Under the pieces are notes generated by a model. That model searched no databases. It was not told where the DNA came from and saw only the letters and a program-made list of their open reading frames with translations. From Arthrobacter alpinus (lineage in GTDB: Bacteria; Actinomycetota; Actinomycetes; Actinomycetales; Micrococcaceae), in NCBI RefSeq assembly GCF_001294625.1, contig NZ_CP012677.1, positions 558,001 to 622,000 on the forward strand: a DNA stretch of 64,000 nucleotides. The letters run 5' to 3'. Shown in pieces: positions 1 to 7,558 of the stretch. Position 1 is the first letter of the stretch. Every line of letters starts with the position of its first letter. The translations under genes were made by a program, and so were the position numbers.

Positions 1-1
1 A

Positions 2-1009
2 AAGACCATTGAAGAAGCCGTTGCGCTGCGCAACCAGGTGCTCTCGCTCATCGAGCAGGCCGGCACCGAGACCGATCCGGCTGTGCGCAAGCGCCACCTG
101 ACGTTCGTCGTCGTCGGCGGCGGCTTTGCCGGCATCGAGACCATTGCCGAGCTCGAGGACATGGCCCGCGCCGCCGTCAAGCTCAACAACCGCGTGGAGC
201 AGTCCGAACTGCGCTTCGTGCTCGTGGAAGCCATGGGCCGCATCATGCCCGAGGTCACCGAGAAGCAGGCCGTCTGGGTTGTGGAGCACCTGCGCAGCCG
301 CGGCATGGAAGTTCTGCTAAACACCTCCCTGGACAACGCCGAGGGCGACGGCATCAAGCTCATCAACCTGCCGGACAAGAGCGTGGCGCAGGAATTTGAT
401 GCGGACACGCTGATCTGGACCGCCGGCGTCATGGCCAACCCCATGATCCGCGCCACCGGCTTCCCGTTGGAACCCCGCGGCCGTGTCTCCACCAACACGA
501 ATCTGCAGGTCACCGGAGAATTCGGCGTCATCGAGAACGCCTGGGCTGCCGGCGACATTGCAGCCGTCCCGGATGTCACCGGCGGACTGCCGGACGGCAC
601 CTGCGTCCCGAACGCCCAGCACGCCCTGCGCCAGGCCAAGCGTCTCGCCAAGAACTTGTGGGCCAGCCGCTTCAACAAGCCGTTGAAGGGCTACAAGCAC
701 AAGAACCTCGGCGCCGTTGCAGGCTTCGGCGAGTGGCAAGGTGTTGCCAAGATCATGGGCATCCAACTCAAGGGCCCCCTGGCCTGGCTGGCACACCGCG
801 GCTACCACGGCCTGGCCATGCCCACGGTGGAGCGCAAGTTCCGCGTCATCATGGACTGGTTCGTCACCATGCTGGCGGGCCGTGACTTGGCCCAGCTGGA
901 AAACCTGCAGGCCCCCCGCCGCACCTTCGTCGCCGCCGCAACCCCGGCACCCAAGCCTGCTGCAAAGCCGGCCGAGGTAGCCAAAGAAGAAGTGACAGCT
1001 TCGAAGTAG
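2..1009 (+). CDS. NAD(P)/FAD-dependent oxidoreductase, type II NADH dehydrogenase (5'-truncated by window edge)
   Basis: The reading frame is already open at base 2, so the N-terminus lies outside the window. The visible 335 residues contain the second Rossmann fold of a two-dinucleotide-binding flavoprotein (GGGFAGIE, about residue 39). They also contain the C-terminal FAD contact AAGDIAAV followed by the quinone-side helices and an amphipathic tail. This is the pattern of NDH-2, which passes electrons from NADH to menaquinone at the inner face of the membrane without pumping protons. The last 30 residues are Ala/Pro/Lys-rich. A 22-bp-stem hairpin follows the stop codon. A related pyridine nucleotide-disulfide oxidoreductase cannot be excluded without the first half. 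Confidence 0.85.
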   Translation, partial: KTIEEAVALRNQVLSLIEQAGTETDPAVRKRHLTFVVVGGGFAGIETIAELEDMARAAVKLNNRVEQSELRFVLVEAMGRIMPEVTEKQAVWVVEHLRSRGMEVLLNTSLDNAEGDGIKLINLPDKSVAQEFDADTLIWTAGVMANPMIRATGFPLEPRGRVSTNTNLQVTGEFGVIENAWAAGDIAAVPDVTGGLPDGTCVPNAQHALRQAKRLAKNLWASRFNKPLKGYKHKNLGAVAGFGEWQGVAKIMGIQLKGPLAWLAHRGYHGLAMPTVERKFRVIMDWFVTMLAGRDLAQLENLQAPRRTFVAAATPAPKPAAKPAEVAKEEVTASK

Positions 1010-1036
1010 TTCGGGCCTTTTACGCATATTGGGCAT

Positions 1037-1098
1037 AACCGGCGATTCTCCGCATACCTGTTGTTTTTCAACAGCTGGTATGCGGAGAATCGCCGGTT
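1037..1098. terminator. Long perfect inverted repeat (hairpin) after the NADH dehydrogenase gene
   Basis: Arms 1037-1058 and 1077-1098 are exact 22-bp reverse complements. A second 5-bp stem (TGTTG/CAACA, 1059-1063 and 1069-1073) sits inside the loop. It lies 28 bp after the preceding stop codon and just before the promoter of the next gene. There is no T-run after the right arm, so it may end transcription inefficiently or work as an RNA stabiliser. Confidence 0.6.
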
Positions 1099-1118
1099 GT
1101 GGGCGCGGAAACGGGGAA

Positions 1119-1124
1119 TAGACT
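1119..1124 (+). promoter_or_regulatory. -10 box TAGACT for leaderless transcript of the GNAT gene
   Basis: TAGACT is followed by exactly 6 nt and then ATG at 1131, so transcription probably starts at or next to the A of the start codon. No Shine-Dalgarno sequence is present. Confidence 0.6.
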
Positions 1125-1130
1125 AATCCG

Positions 1131-1631
1131 ATGATCATTAGACGTGAAAAGCCAGCCGACAGGCCGGAGATCTTTGCCCTGATTGAGCAGGTGTTCCCGG
1201 AACCGGTGGAGGCAAAACTTCTGCGGGAACTCTTTGCCTCGAGGGAGTACCTGCCGGAACTGTCGATTGTCGCAGAATCGGAGTCCGGGGAGATCCTTGG
1301 CCACGTGATCAGTACCCGCGGCTGGGTGGGGGAGAGCCCCGCTTTAGGGCTCGGTCCCATTGGGGTGCTGTCCGCCTACCAACAACAAGGTGTGGGTTCG
1401 GCACTGATGCAGGCTTCCATCGACACGGCCAATGCCGCGGGTGAACCCGTTGTCCTCTTGCTGGGCAGTACCGACTATTATCCGCGGTTTGGCTTTGTCC
1501 CGGCTGATTCCGTGGGCATCATTTCCCCGGACCCGTCGTGGGGTTCACATTTCATGGCCCTGCCGCTGGCTGGATTCCATACCGGCATCCGCGGCCATTT
1601 CAAATATGCGGAACCTTTTAACAACTTGTGA
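1131..1631 (+). CDS. GNAT family N-acetyltransferase (YhbS-like)
   Basis: A 166-residue GCN5-related acetyltransferase. The N-terminus begins directly with the fold's first strand (MIIRREKPADRPEI). Motif A, which binds the acetyl-CoA pyrophosphate, is visible as YQQQGVGSALMQ around residues 84-95. It is followed by a YYPRFGF segment typical of the YhbS/predicted N-acetyltransferase group. The substrate cannot be told from sequence. The ATG at 1131 is supported by a -10 box at 1119-1124 that implies a leaderless message. It stands alone between a long hairpin and a tRNA gene. Confidence 0.85.
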   Translation: MIIRREKPADRPEIFALIEQVFPEPVEAKLLRELFASREYLPELSIVAESESGEILGHVISTRGWVGESPALGLGPIGVLSAYQQQGVGSALMQASIDTANAAGEPVVLLLGSTDYYPRFGFVPADSVGIISPDPSWGSHFMALPLAGFHTGIRGHFKYAEPFNNL

Positions 1632-1690
1632 GAGTTTTCGGCCCCTGCCCAAATTCCAGTAGTGTTAACGACACCGGGTGCCATACCCGC

Positions 1691-1766
1691 GCCCCAGTAG
1701 CCCAATGGCAGAGGCAACAGACTTAAAATCTGTAAAGTGTCGGTTCGAGTCCGACCTGGGGTACCA
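1691..1766 (+). tRNA. tRNA-Leu (anticodon UAA), class I size
   Basis: A complete cloverleaf with encoded CCA. Acceptor arm 1691-1697/1756-1762, anticodon stem 1717-1721/1729-1733, seven-base anticodon loop 1722-1728 with TAA at 1724-1726, T arm 1739-1743/1751-1755 with loop TTCGAGT, discriminator A at 1763. The variable loop is only 5 nt (1734-1738). A UAA anticodon reads UUA, a leucine codon, yet leucine tRNAs are normally class II with a long variable arm. The A discriminator agrees with leucine. Confidence 0.9.
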
Positions 1767-1771
1767 CTAAA

Positions 1772-1813
1772 GCCGCGGTCCGGAAGCCCTTGTGAGGGAT
1801 TCTGGGCCGTGGC
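1772..1813 (+). terminator. Hairpin downstream of the tRNA gene
   Basis: A 13-bp stem with three G-U wobble pairs (1772-1784 with 1801-1813, approximately), followed by a CCCTTTCT stretch. It begins six bases after the tRNA 3' end and is the likely transcript end. Confidence 0.5.
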
Positions 1814-2014
1814 CCTTTCTCATTGGGGCACCAGCCACAGCGAGAGTTTTAGCCGCGTTTCAAGTGCCTGAACTGACGTTTGGAAGAACAGCAGATGAAC
1901 ATTAGCTGGTAGATCCCTGATAATGACGCTCTGCGGGAACAAACTGGATGCTCCGAGCGTCGTACTTGATAGAGTAGAAGCACTATTTACCCCCAATCTG
2001 GAGGAATCAGCACA

Positions 2015-2860
2015 ATGGCACTTGGTGGAAACCCGGTCTTTGCCAACAACAAGAACTTCAAGGAAGTTCCCGCCTCACAGGGCGGCTACATTAACGGCGG
2101 TACGGACACCATGCCGGGGCAGGCACAGCTTTCTGCCCGTCAGTTGCAGGACCTGTACAACAAGCCCTCTGCCAAGGGTGCGCAGACCGGGCGCATGAGC
2201 TACGACGACGTCATCATGAAGACTGTCTTCACCCTGGCATTGGTTCTTGTTGGCGCGGCCCTTGGCTGGTTCGTGCCGGTGCTGATGTGGCCCGGCATGA
2301 TCGTGGGCCTTGTGCTGGGCCTGGTCAACTCCTTCAAGAAGCAGCCCTCCCCGGGGCTGATCCTTAGCTACGCCTTGTTTGAAGGCATGTTCCTGGGGGG
2401 CATCTCCGGAATTCTGGAACAGGTCTACCCGGGTATCGCCATCCAGGCCGTGCTGGGTACCCTGAGCGTGTTCCTGGTGACGCTGGTACTCTTCCGCAAC
2501 GCCAAGATTCGTGCCACACCCAAGATGACACGCTTTTTCATCATCGCCCTGTCCGGCTACGCGCTGTTCTCCCTGATCAACTTCTTCCTGATGGTCTTCA
2601 ACGTCACCACGACCCCCTGGGGCATCAACGGGATGAACATTCCCGGAACCAACATCCCGTTCGGTGTGGTCATCGGCCTGTTCGCCATCGGGCTGGCCGC
2701 GTTCTCGCTGATCGTTGACTTTACCTCGATCGAAAAGGGCGTCCAGAACGGCGTGCCCGCCAAATACGCCTGGACGGCCGCCTTTGGCCTGACGGTGACC
2801 TTGGTGTGGCTGTACCTGGAGATCCTGCGCCTGCTTGCCATCCTGCGCGGCAACAACTAG
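2015..2860 (+). CDS. Bax inhibitor-1/YccA family membrane protein
   Basis: A 281-residue protein with a hydrophilic N-terminal region of about 70 residues, followed by seven closely packed hydrophobic segments up to the C-terminus. The N-terminal MALGGNPVF(A)NNKNF pattern and the seven-helix core match actinobacterial YccA/Bax inhibitor-1 proteins (UPF0005/TMBIM fold). In bacteria these are proposed Ca2+/H+ leak channels or FtsH-interacting modulators; the role here is inferred from the family. A good Shine-Dalgarno sequence (GGAGGA) lies 9 nt before the ATG. It is monocistronic, with a hairpin terminator after the stop. Confidence 0.9.
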   Translation: MALGGNPVFANNKNFKEVPASQGGYINGGTDTMPGQAQLSARQLQDLYNKPSAKGAQTGRMSYDDVIMKTVFTLALVLVGAALGWFVPVLMWPGMIVGLVLGLVNSFKKQPSPGLILSYALFEGMFLGGISGILEQVYPGIAIQAVLGTLSVFLVTLVLFRNAKIRATPKMTRFFIIALSGYALFSLINFFLMVFNVTTTPWGINGMNIPGTNIPFGVVIGLFAIGLAAFSLIVDFTSIEKGVQNGVPAKYAWTAAFGLTVTLVWLYLEILRLLAILRGNN

Positions 2861-2889
2861 CGTCCCGCCCCAAGAATTAACACCCGGAT

Positions 2890-2922
2890 AGCCCGGTCTG
2901 TATACCAGGCCGGGCTTTAATC
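2890..2922 (+). terminator. Rho-independent terminator after the YccA-like gene
   Basis: An 11-bp GC-rich stem (2890-2900 with 2906-2916) with a small loop is followed directly by TTAAT. It lies 30 bp after the stop codon and 60 bp before the TerC start. Confidence 0.7.
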
Positions 2923-2979
2923 CCATTTACCAAAAAAATCCGGCAGAACCTGCTACCCTGCCACAAGCGAAAGTACCTC

Positions 2980-4167
2980 ATGAACGTATCCCCTCTGATC
3001 TGGGGCATCACCATTGTCGTCATCCTGGCCCTGCTGGCCTTTGACTACTTTTTCCACATCCGTAAGGCGCACATTCCCACCCTGCGTGAGGCCGCCATCT
3101 GGTCCTCCATCTATGTGGGGCTGGCCCTTGTCTTCGGCGTGGTGGTCTGGATCCTCGGCGGTGCCACCATGGGCGGGGAGTACTTTGCCGGCTACATCAC
3201 TGAAAAGGCCTTGAGTGTCGACAACCTCTTTGTCTTCCTTGTCATCATGGCTAGCTTCAAGGTACCCCGCGAAGACCAGCAGAAGGTCCTGCTCTTCGGC
3301 ATCGTCTTCGCCCTGATCGCCCGCACAGCGTTTATCTTTGCCGGTGCCGCGCTGATCAACACCTGGTCCTGGATGTTCTACATCTTCGGCATCATCTTGC
3401 TCATCACGGCAGGGAACCTGCTCAAGGAGGAGGACAGCAACGACGAAGGCGCCGACAACTTCATCATCAAGTTGGCCAAGCGCCTGTTCAACACCTCTGA
3501 TCAGTACGACGGTGACAAGCTTTTCACCAAGATCGACGGTAAGAAGGTCCTCACTCCGATGCTGCTGGTCATGGTCGCCATTGGCGGCACCGACCTGCTC
3601 TTCGCCCTGGACTCCATTCCGGCCATCTTCGGCCTGACCCAGAACGTGTTCATCGTCTTTACCGCGACGGCCTTCTCCCTGATGGGCCTGCGTCAGCTGT
3701 ACTTCCTGCTGGACGGCCTCCTGGATAGGCTGATCTACCTCTCCTACGGCCTGGCCACCATCCTGGCCTTCATCGGTGTCAAGCTGGTCCTGCACGCCCT
3801 GCATGAGAACAACCTGCCGTTCATCAACGGTGGCGAGCACGTCCCGGTCTTCGAGATCTCCACGGGCCTGTCCCTGATGGTGATCATCGGCGTCCTGGCC
3901 GTGACCATCATCGCCTCCCTCGTCAGCAAGTCCGGTAAGGCCCAGACGGTCCTGAACAACGCCCGCCGCCACGCCGAAAGCTACCTGGATCTGGACTACA
4001 CAGCAGATCAGGGCGAGCGCGAGCGTGTCTACAGCCTGCTCATGGTCGAGGAGAAGGCCATCGAAACCATGGAGCCGAAGTACCGTGACAAGCACAAGGA
4101 CTCCGAGGAGATCTTTGAGCAGATTGCCACGGCTCACCAGCAGCACAAGGATTACCTGAAAAAGTAA
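2980..4167 (+). CDS. TerC family integral membrane protein (Alx/YkoY-like)
   Basis: A 395-residue protein with about nine hydrophobic helices over residues 1-325 and a charged, probably coiled C-terminal tail. The TerC signatures are visible: the ALSVDNLFVF segment near residue 79 and GGTDLLFALDSIPA near residue 205, with conserved acidic residues inside the membrane. Members are linked to metal (Mn2+) export and protection of secreted metalloproteins; a tellurite role is historical and often wrong. No Shine-Dalgarno stronger than GAAAG precedes the ATG. A TACCCT hexamer about 25 bp upstream could be the -10 box. It converges with galK across a long hairpin. Confidence 0.9.
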   Translation: MNVSPLIWGITIVVILALLAFDYFFHIRKAHIPTLREAAIWSSIYVGLALVFGVVVWILGGATMGGEYFAGYITEKALSVDNLFVFLVIMASFKVPREDQQKVLLFGIVFALIARTAFIFAGAALINTWSWMFYIFGIILLITAGNLLKEEDSNDEGADNFIIKLAKRLFNTSDQYDGDKLFTKIDGKKVLTPMLLVMVAIGGTDLLFALDSIPAIFGLTQNVFIVFTATAFSLMGLRQLYFLLDGLLDRLIYLSYGLATILAFIGVKLVLHALHENNLPFINGGEHVPVFEISTGLSLMVIIGVLAVTIIASLVSKSGKAQTVLNNARRHAESYLDLDYTADQGERERVYSLLMVEEKAIETMEPKYRDKHKDSEEIFEQIATAHQQHKDYLKK

Positions 4168-4182
4168 GCCCGCTCTAAAAAT

Positions 4183-4246
4183 CTGTGACGCACTTGTTGC
4201 GCCCTTTCGTGAATTTCACGGTTTGGGTCCAACGAGTGCGTCACAG
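4183..4246. terminator. Long bidirectional hairpin between terC and galK
   Basis: The 17-nt arms at 4183-4199 and 4230-4246 are reverse complements apart from one wobble. A second hairpin (CGTGAA-T-TTCACG, 4208-4220) lies inside. The position between converging genes fits a shared terminator. Confidence 0.6.
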
Positions 4247-4282
4247 TTGTTTAAGCACGACGGCAGGACTCGCCTTGCGCAG

Positions 4283-5443
4283 TTATTGGAGCCGTCGCGC
4301 TCCGGGTGCGGGCGAGACGGCAAAGATGTCAGGAGTGGTGAACCCCGCGTCGGCAAAGGCAGCCAGCACGGCAGTGCGGACGGCTGCTTCGGAGGCGGCG
4401 CGAATCAAGGCGATGGCCGAACCGCCAAAGCCGCCACCTGTCATGCGGGCCCCCAACGCCCCGTGCGCCAGGGCCGTGTCCACGGCGAGGTCAAGTTCGG
4501 GGCAGGAGATTTCAAAGTCGTCGCGCATGGAGGCGTGGCTGGCGGTGAGAAGCGCACCAATGGCCCCCGGCCCGGCGTCGTCCAGCACGGCAACAGTGTC
4601 CAGGACACGCTGGTTCTCCGTGACGATGTGGCGCACCCGGCGGAACGTTTCAGGGTCCAGCAAGCCGGCAGCCTCCCCCAGATCCGCCGCGGTGACATCG
4701 CGCAGGGCCGCAACACCAAGGACCTGCGCACCGAGTTCACAGGAGGCGCGCCGGGCAGCATAGCCGCCCGTGGCATGGGCGTGCGTGACCTTCGTGTCCA
4801 CGACCAGGACCAGCAACCCGTCCGCGGCCAGATCCAAGGGAACCGGCCGAGAGGTCTGTGTGCGACAGTCCAGGAACACGGCATGGCCCTGGGTTGACAG
4901 TAACGACGCCGACTGGTCCAGGATGCCCGTGGGAGCACCCACCACCTCGTTCTCCGCCCGCTGGCCCACCAACACCAGCTCCTTGGAACTCAATCCGGCG
5001 GCGGCCAGCTCGTTGAACGCGCTCGCCACGGCGCACTCGATGGCTGCCGAGGAGGACAAGCCGGCCCCTGACGGCACCGTAGAGTGCAAGAACAGGTCAA
5101 AGCCGCCAACGCTGACGCCCATCTGGCCCAGCACCCACACCACGCCCAGCGGGTAAGCCGTCCAGCCGCTCATGGTGTCGTGCGAAAGCGAGTCCATGTC
5201 CACCGTGACCACGCCCTGGTCGCCGTAGCTGGAGAGCAGCCGTGCGGTGCTGTCCTGGCGCAGGCCAATGGCAACACCGGCCGTGCGGTCAATGGCGAAC
5301 GGCAGCACAAAGCCTTCGTTGTAATCGGTGTGCTCACCAATCAGGTTCACCCGCCCGGGAGCGGACCACACACCATCGGGTGCCTGCCCAAACGCGGCGG
5401 TGAACGCTTCCACGATCTGTTCCGGGCTCAAGGATTCACTCAT
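4283..5443 (-). CDS. galK: Galactokinase
   Basis: A 386-residue GHMP kinase that phosphorylates alpha-D-galactose at C1 with ATP (Leloir pathway, cytoplasm). The galactokinase signature GRVNLIGEHTDYNEG lies near residue 29. The ATP-binding GLSSSAA loop is near residue 128, and the third GHMP motif GGGFGGSAIAL is close to the C-terminus. Length fits the family. The ATG overlaps the galT stop codon by four bases (ATGA), so the two are translationally coupled. It is the last gene of the deoR-galT-galK operon and ends at a long hairpin. Confidence 0.96.
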   Translation of the reverse strand: MSESLSPEQIVEAFTAAFGQAPDGVWSAPGRVNLIGEHTDYNEGFVLPFAIDRTAGVAIGLRQDSTARLLSSYGDQGVVTVDMDSLSHDTMSGWTAYPLGVVWVLGQMGVSVGGFDLFLHSTVPSGAGLSSSAAIECAVASAFNELAAAGLSSKELVLVGQRAENEVVGAPTGILDQSASLLSTQGHAVFLDCRTQTSRPVPLDLAADGLLVLVVDTKVTHAHATGGYAARRASCELGAQVLGVAALRDVTAADLGEAAGLLDPETFRRVRHIVTENQRVLDTVAVLDDAGPGAIGALLTASHASMRDDFEISCPELDLAVDTALAHGALGARMTGGGFGGSAIALIRAASEAAVRTAVLAAFADAGFTTPDIFAVSPAPGARRLQ

Positions 5444-6591
5444 CGGATCCTAACTTTCTGATCTGTCACTTTGGCTCCGGCGGGAGCTTTTAGTGCGGTG
5501 GAGGTGGCACGCAACACGGCCGCCGTTTGCTCAGGGGTGGTGTCGTTGATAAAGGCGCCCATGGCGGCTTCGGAACCGGCTAGGAACTTCAACTTGTCGG
5601 CGGCGCGGCGCGGGGAGGTGAGTTCTAGGTGCAAGCGGCCCGGCGCGCGGAGTGCCGAATCCAGCGGCGCCTGGTGCCAGGCGGCAATGTACGGCGTGGG
5701 GGTGTCGTAGAGGTTGTCCACGCGGCGCAGGACATCAAGGTACATGACGGCGAGCTCGTCGCGTTCGGCGTCGTTGAGCGCCGTGAAGTCGGCTACCTGC
5801 CGGTGCGGGGTGAGGTGGATTTCCAGGGGCATGTGCGCGGCAAACGGCACATAGGCGCTGAAGTGCTTGCCCTGGGCGATCATCCGCTCGCCTGACGCTG
5901 ACTCCTTGGACACGATGGAGCCCAGAAGTGTCTCCCGGCCGTCGTGGGCCTGAAAGTGTTTCAGGGCGGCTGTGGCCATGACGGCGCTGCGCGGTGGTAC
6001 GTAGGAATATGCATAGATCTGCCCGTGCGGGTGGTGCAGCGTCACGCCAATGTCTTGGCCGCGGTTCTCAAAGGGGAAGACCTGTTTGATGCCGGGCAAC
6101 GCGCTCAGCGCCTCTGTCCGTTGCGCCCATGCGTCAATGACGGTGCGGGCACGTTGGGTGGACAGCCCACCAAAGGAGCCGGTGTGCTCCGGGGTGAAAG
6201 CCACCACTTCGCAGCGGCCAAACGCGCGCCCCTTGGTGCCCCAGACCGGGGCCTGGGCAATGGCGCCCAGGGCTGGTCCCAGGGAGGGGAAACGGTTCTC
6301 AAATACCGCAACGTCGTAGCTTGAATCGGGAATCTCGGACAGGTTCTCCCCGGTGGTGGGGCACAACGGGCACTGGTTTGCGGGTGGAAGGTACGTACGG
6401 GTCTGGCGGTGTGCGGCAATGGCCACCCAGTCGCCCGTCAGGGCGTCGAAGCGAAGCTCGCCGGTGTTCTCTTCCGAGCGCGGATCAAGCGGCCTGGTGT
6501 CCAGGGCCGTGTGAGCCTTGGCGTGTTGGCCGTCGTCAAAGTAGATGAGTTCCCGGCCGTCGGCCAAGTGGGTGCTGGTGGCAATCGTCAT
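5440..6591 (-). CDS. galT: Galactose-1-phosphate uridylyltransferase
   Basis: A 383-residue HIT-superfamily enzyme that exchanges UMP between UDP-glucose and galactose-1-phosphate. The catalytic HPH triad appears as HHPHGQIYAY. A CPLC pair in the first third looks like a zinc site. The frame stays open far upstream, but the ATG at 6591 is preceded by GGAAAG and overlaps the deoR stop by four bases. The upstream extension lies wholly inside deoR, so it was rejected. The product feeds on the galK reaction and so completes two Leloir steps. No UDP-glucose 4-epimerase (galE) lies in the window. Confidence 0.95.
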   Translation of the reverse strand: MTIATSTHLADGRELIYFDDGQHAKAHTALDTRPLDPRSEENTGELRFDALTGDWVAIAAHRQTRTYLPPANQCPLCPTTGENLSEIPDSSYDVAVFENRFPSLGPALGAIAQAPVWGTKGRAFGRCEVVAFTPEHTGSFGGLSTQRARTVIDAWAQRTEALSALPGIKQVFPFENRGQDIGVTLHHPHGQIYAYSYVPPRSAVMATAALKHFQAHDGRETLLGSIVSKESASGERMIAQGKHFSAYVPFAAHMPLEIHLTPHRQVADFTALNDAERDELAVMYLDVLRRVDNLYDTPTPYIAAWHQAPLDSALRAPGRLHLELTSPRRAADKLKFLAGSEAAMGAFINDTTPEQTAAVLRATSTALKAPAGAKVTDQKVRIR

Positions 6592-7418
6592 AGGGGCTTT
6601 CCTGTTGTGGGCGCAAGGGCATTCGGGGTGGCGGGTGCCGCAGCTGTGAAGTTTGGGACAAGGGAGGCGAACAGTTCGCGCATGGCCACGCTGGTGCCGT
6701 CGTCGGTGATGATCGTGTCCACAGCACTCACCGCAGCAATCGTGGCCAGCGCACGGACTTGGAACTTGGTACTGTCGGCTAACACCACCAGGCGGCTGGT
6801 GGACTCGATGAACGCGGCGTTGGTCTCGGCCTCGAGCAGGTTGGGGCTGGTCAGGCCACGCTGGGCATCCAGACCGTGCGCGCCCATAAAACACAGGTCC
6901 GTGTTGAGGGTGCGCAGCGCCATCAGCGTGATGGGACCCACCAGGGCTTCCGACGGGGTGCGCTCGCCACCGGTGACAATGACATGGCACTGGGAATCGC
7001 CTTGATGGCGGTACAGGAGTTCGGCCACTTTCAAGGAGTTGGTCACCACTGTCAGGTTGTGCAGTGTTTCCATGGCGGCGGACAGGTGAACGGCCAGCTG
7101 GTAGGTGGTGGTGCCGCCTGTCAGGGCCAGCGCCATGCCGGGCCGGATCAGGGCCAAAGCTTCGCGGGCGATGGAGGTCTTGGCTTGCAGTTCTCTATCC
7201 ACATTCAGCGAGAACCCAGGTTCCAGAGCGCTGAGCCGTACCAGGCCCATGGCACCGCCGTGGACTTTTCTGGCGAGCCCTTGCTGATCAAGGGTTTCAA
7301 TATCGCGGCGGATCGTCATCTCGGAGACATTGAGCGTCGCGGCGATATCGGTCACCCGCACTGCCTCGTGGAGTTGGAGTTCCTTCAAGATGCGTGACTG
7401 ACGTTCAGGTGCCAGCAT
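6588..7418 (-). CDS. DeoR/GlpR family transcriptional regulator of the galactose operon
   Basis: A 276-residue protein. The N-terminal winged helix-turn-helix (residues about 3-58) has the DeoR recognition stretch VSEMTIRRDIETLDQQGL. The C-terminal three-quarters is a DeoRC sugar-phosphate sensor domain of the ribose-5-phosphate-isomerase-like fold. Its ATG is preceded by AGAGGA. It overlaps galT by four bases, so regulator and enzymes are co-transcribed. It is divergent from a mutarotase-like gene, and an AT-rich island of about 50 bp lies between them. By family analogy it represses the cluster until a galactose-derived phosphate is present; this ligand is inferred. Confidence 0.9.
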   Translation of the reverse strand: MLAPERQSRILKELQLHEAVRVTDIAATLNVSEMTIRRDIETLDQQGLARKVHGGAMGLVRLSALEPGFSLNVDRELQAKTSIAREALALIRPGMALALTGGTTTYQLAVHLSAAMETLHNLTVVTNSLKVAELLYRHQGDSQCHVIVTGGERTPSEALVGPITLMALRTLNTDLCFMGAHGLDAQRGLTSPNLLEAETNAAFIESTSRLVVLADSTKFQVRALATIAAVSAVDTIITDDGTSVAMRELFASLVPNFTAAAPATPNALAPTTGKPL

Positions 7419-7450
7419 GGGAATCCTCTGCTCAGGAGCTACATGTTCGG

Positions 7451-7500
7451 ACTAAAAAGAATACTTTCAAACAAATTCTTACATCATTTGGGGTATTTTG
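7451..7500. promoter_or_regulatory. AT-rich divergent promoter/operator region of the galactose cluster
   Basis: A strikingly AT-rich stretch in a GC-rich window. It contains a short inverted repeat AGAAT (7458-7462)/ATTCT (7475-7479). Read on the minus strand, TATTCT (7458-7463) is a plausible -10 box for deoR. It is the likely site for the DeoR-type regulator. Confidence 0.4.
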
Positions 7501-7546
7501 CTAGTAACGTGGCGATGCTGGTCCGCTTGCCAGCGTGTTGGGCGTG

Positions 7547-7552
7547 TAGCTT
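7547..7552 (+). promoter_or_regulatory. -10 box TAGCTT for leaderless transcript of the mutarotase-like gene
   Basis: TAGCTT, 6 nt, then ATG at 7559. No ribosome-binding site is visible. Confidence 0.55.
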
Positions 7553-7558
7553 GGCTGT

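Noticed and set aside
2861..2979. Manganese (yybP-ykoY) riboswitch before terC
   Set aside because: The 119-bp gap is mostly a terminator of the previous gene, and no yybP-ykoY core is seen.
2953..4146. A 397-codon minus-strand open frame opposite terC
   Set aside because: It is rich in Asp, Gln, Val and Gly in the pattern produced by reading a high-GC gene on its opposite strand, has no domain, and lies wholly under the clear TerC gene.
6592..6990. Upstream extension of the galT reading frame
   Set aside because: It lies inside the deoR coding region in another frame, and the ATG at 6591 with its four-base overlap is a much better start.
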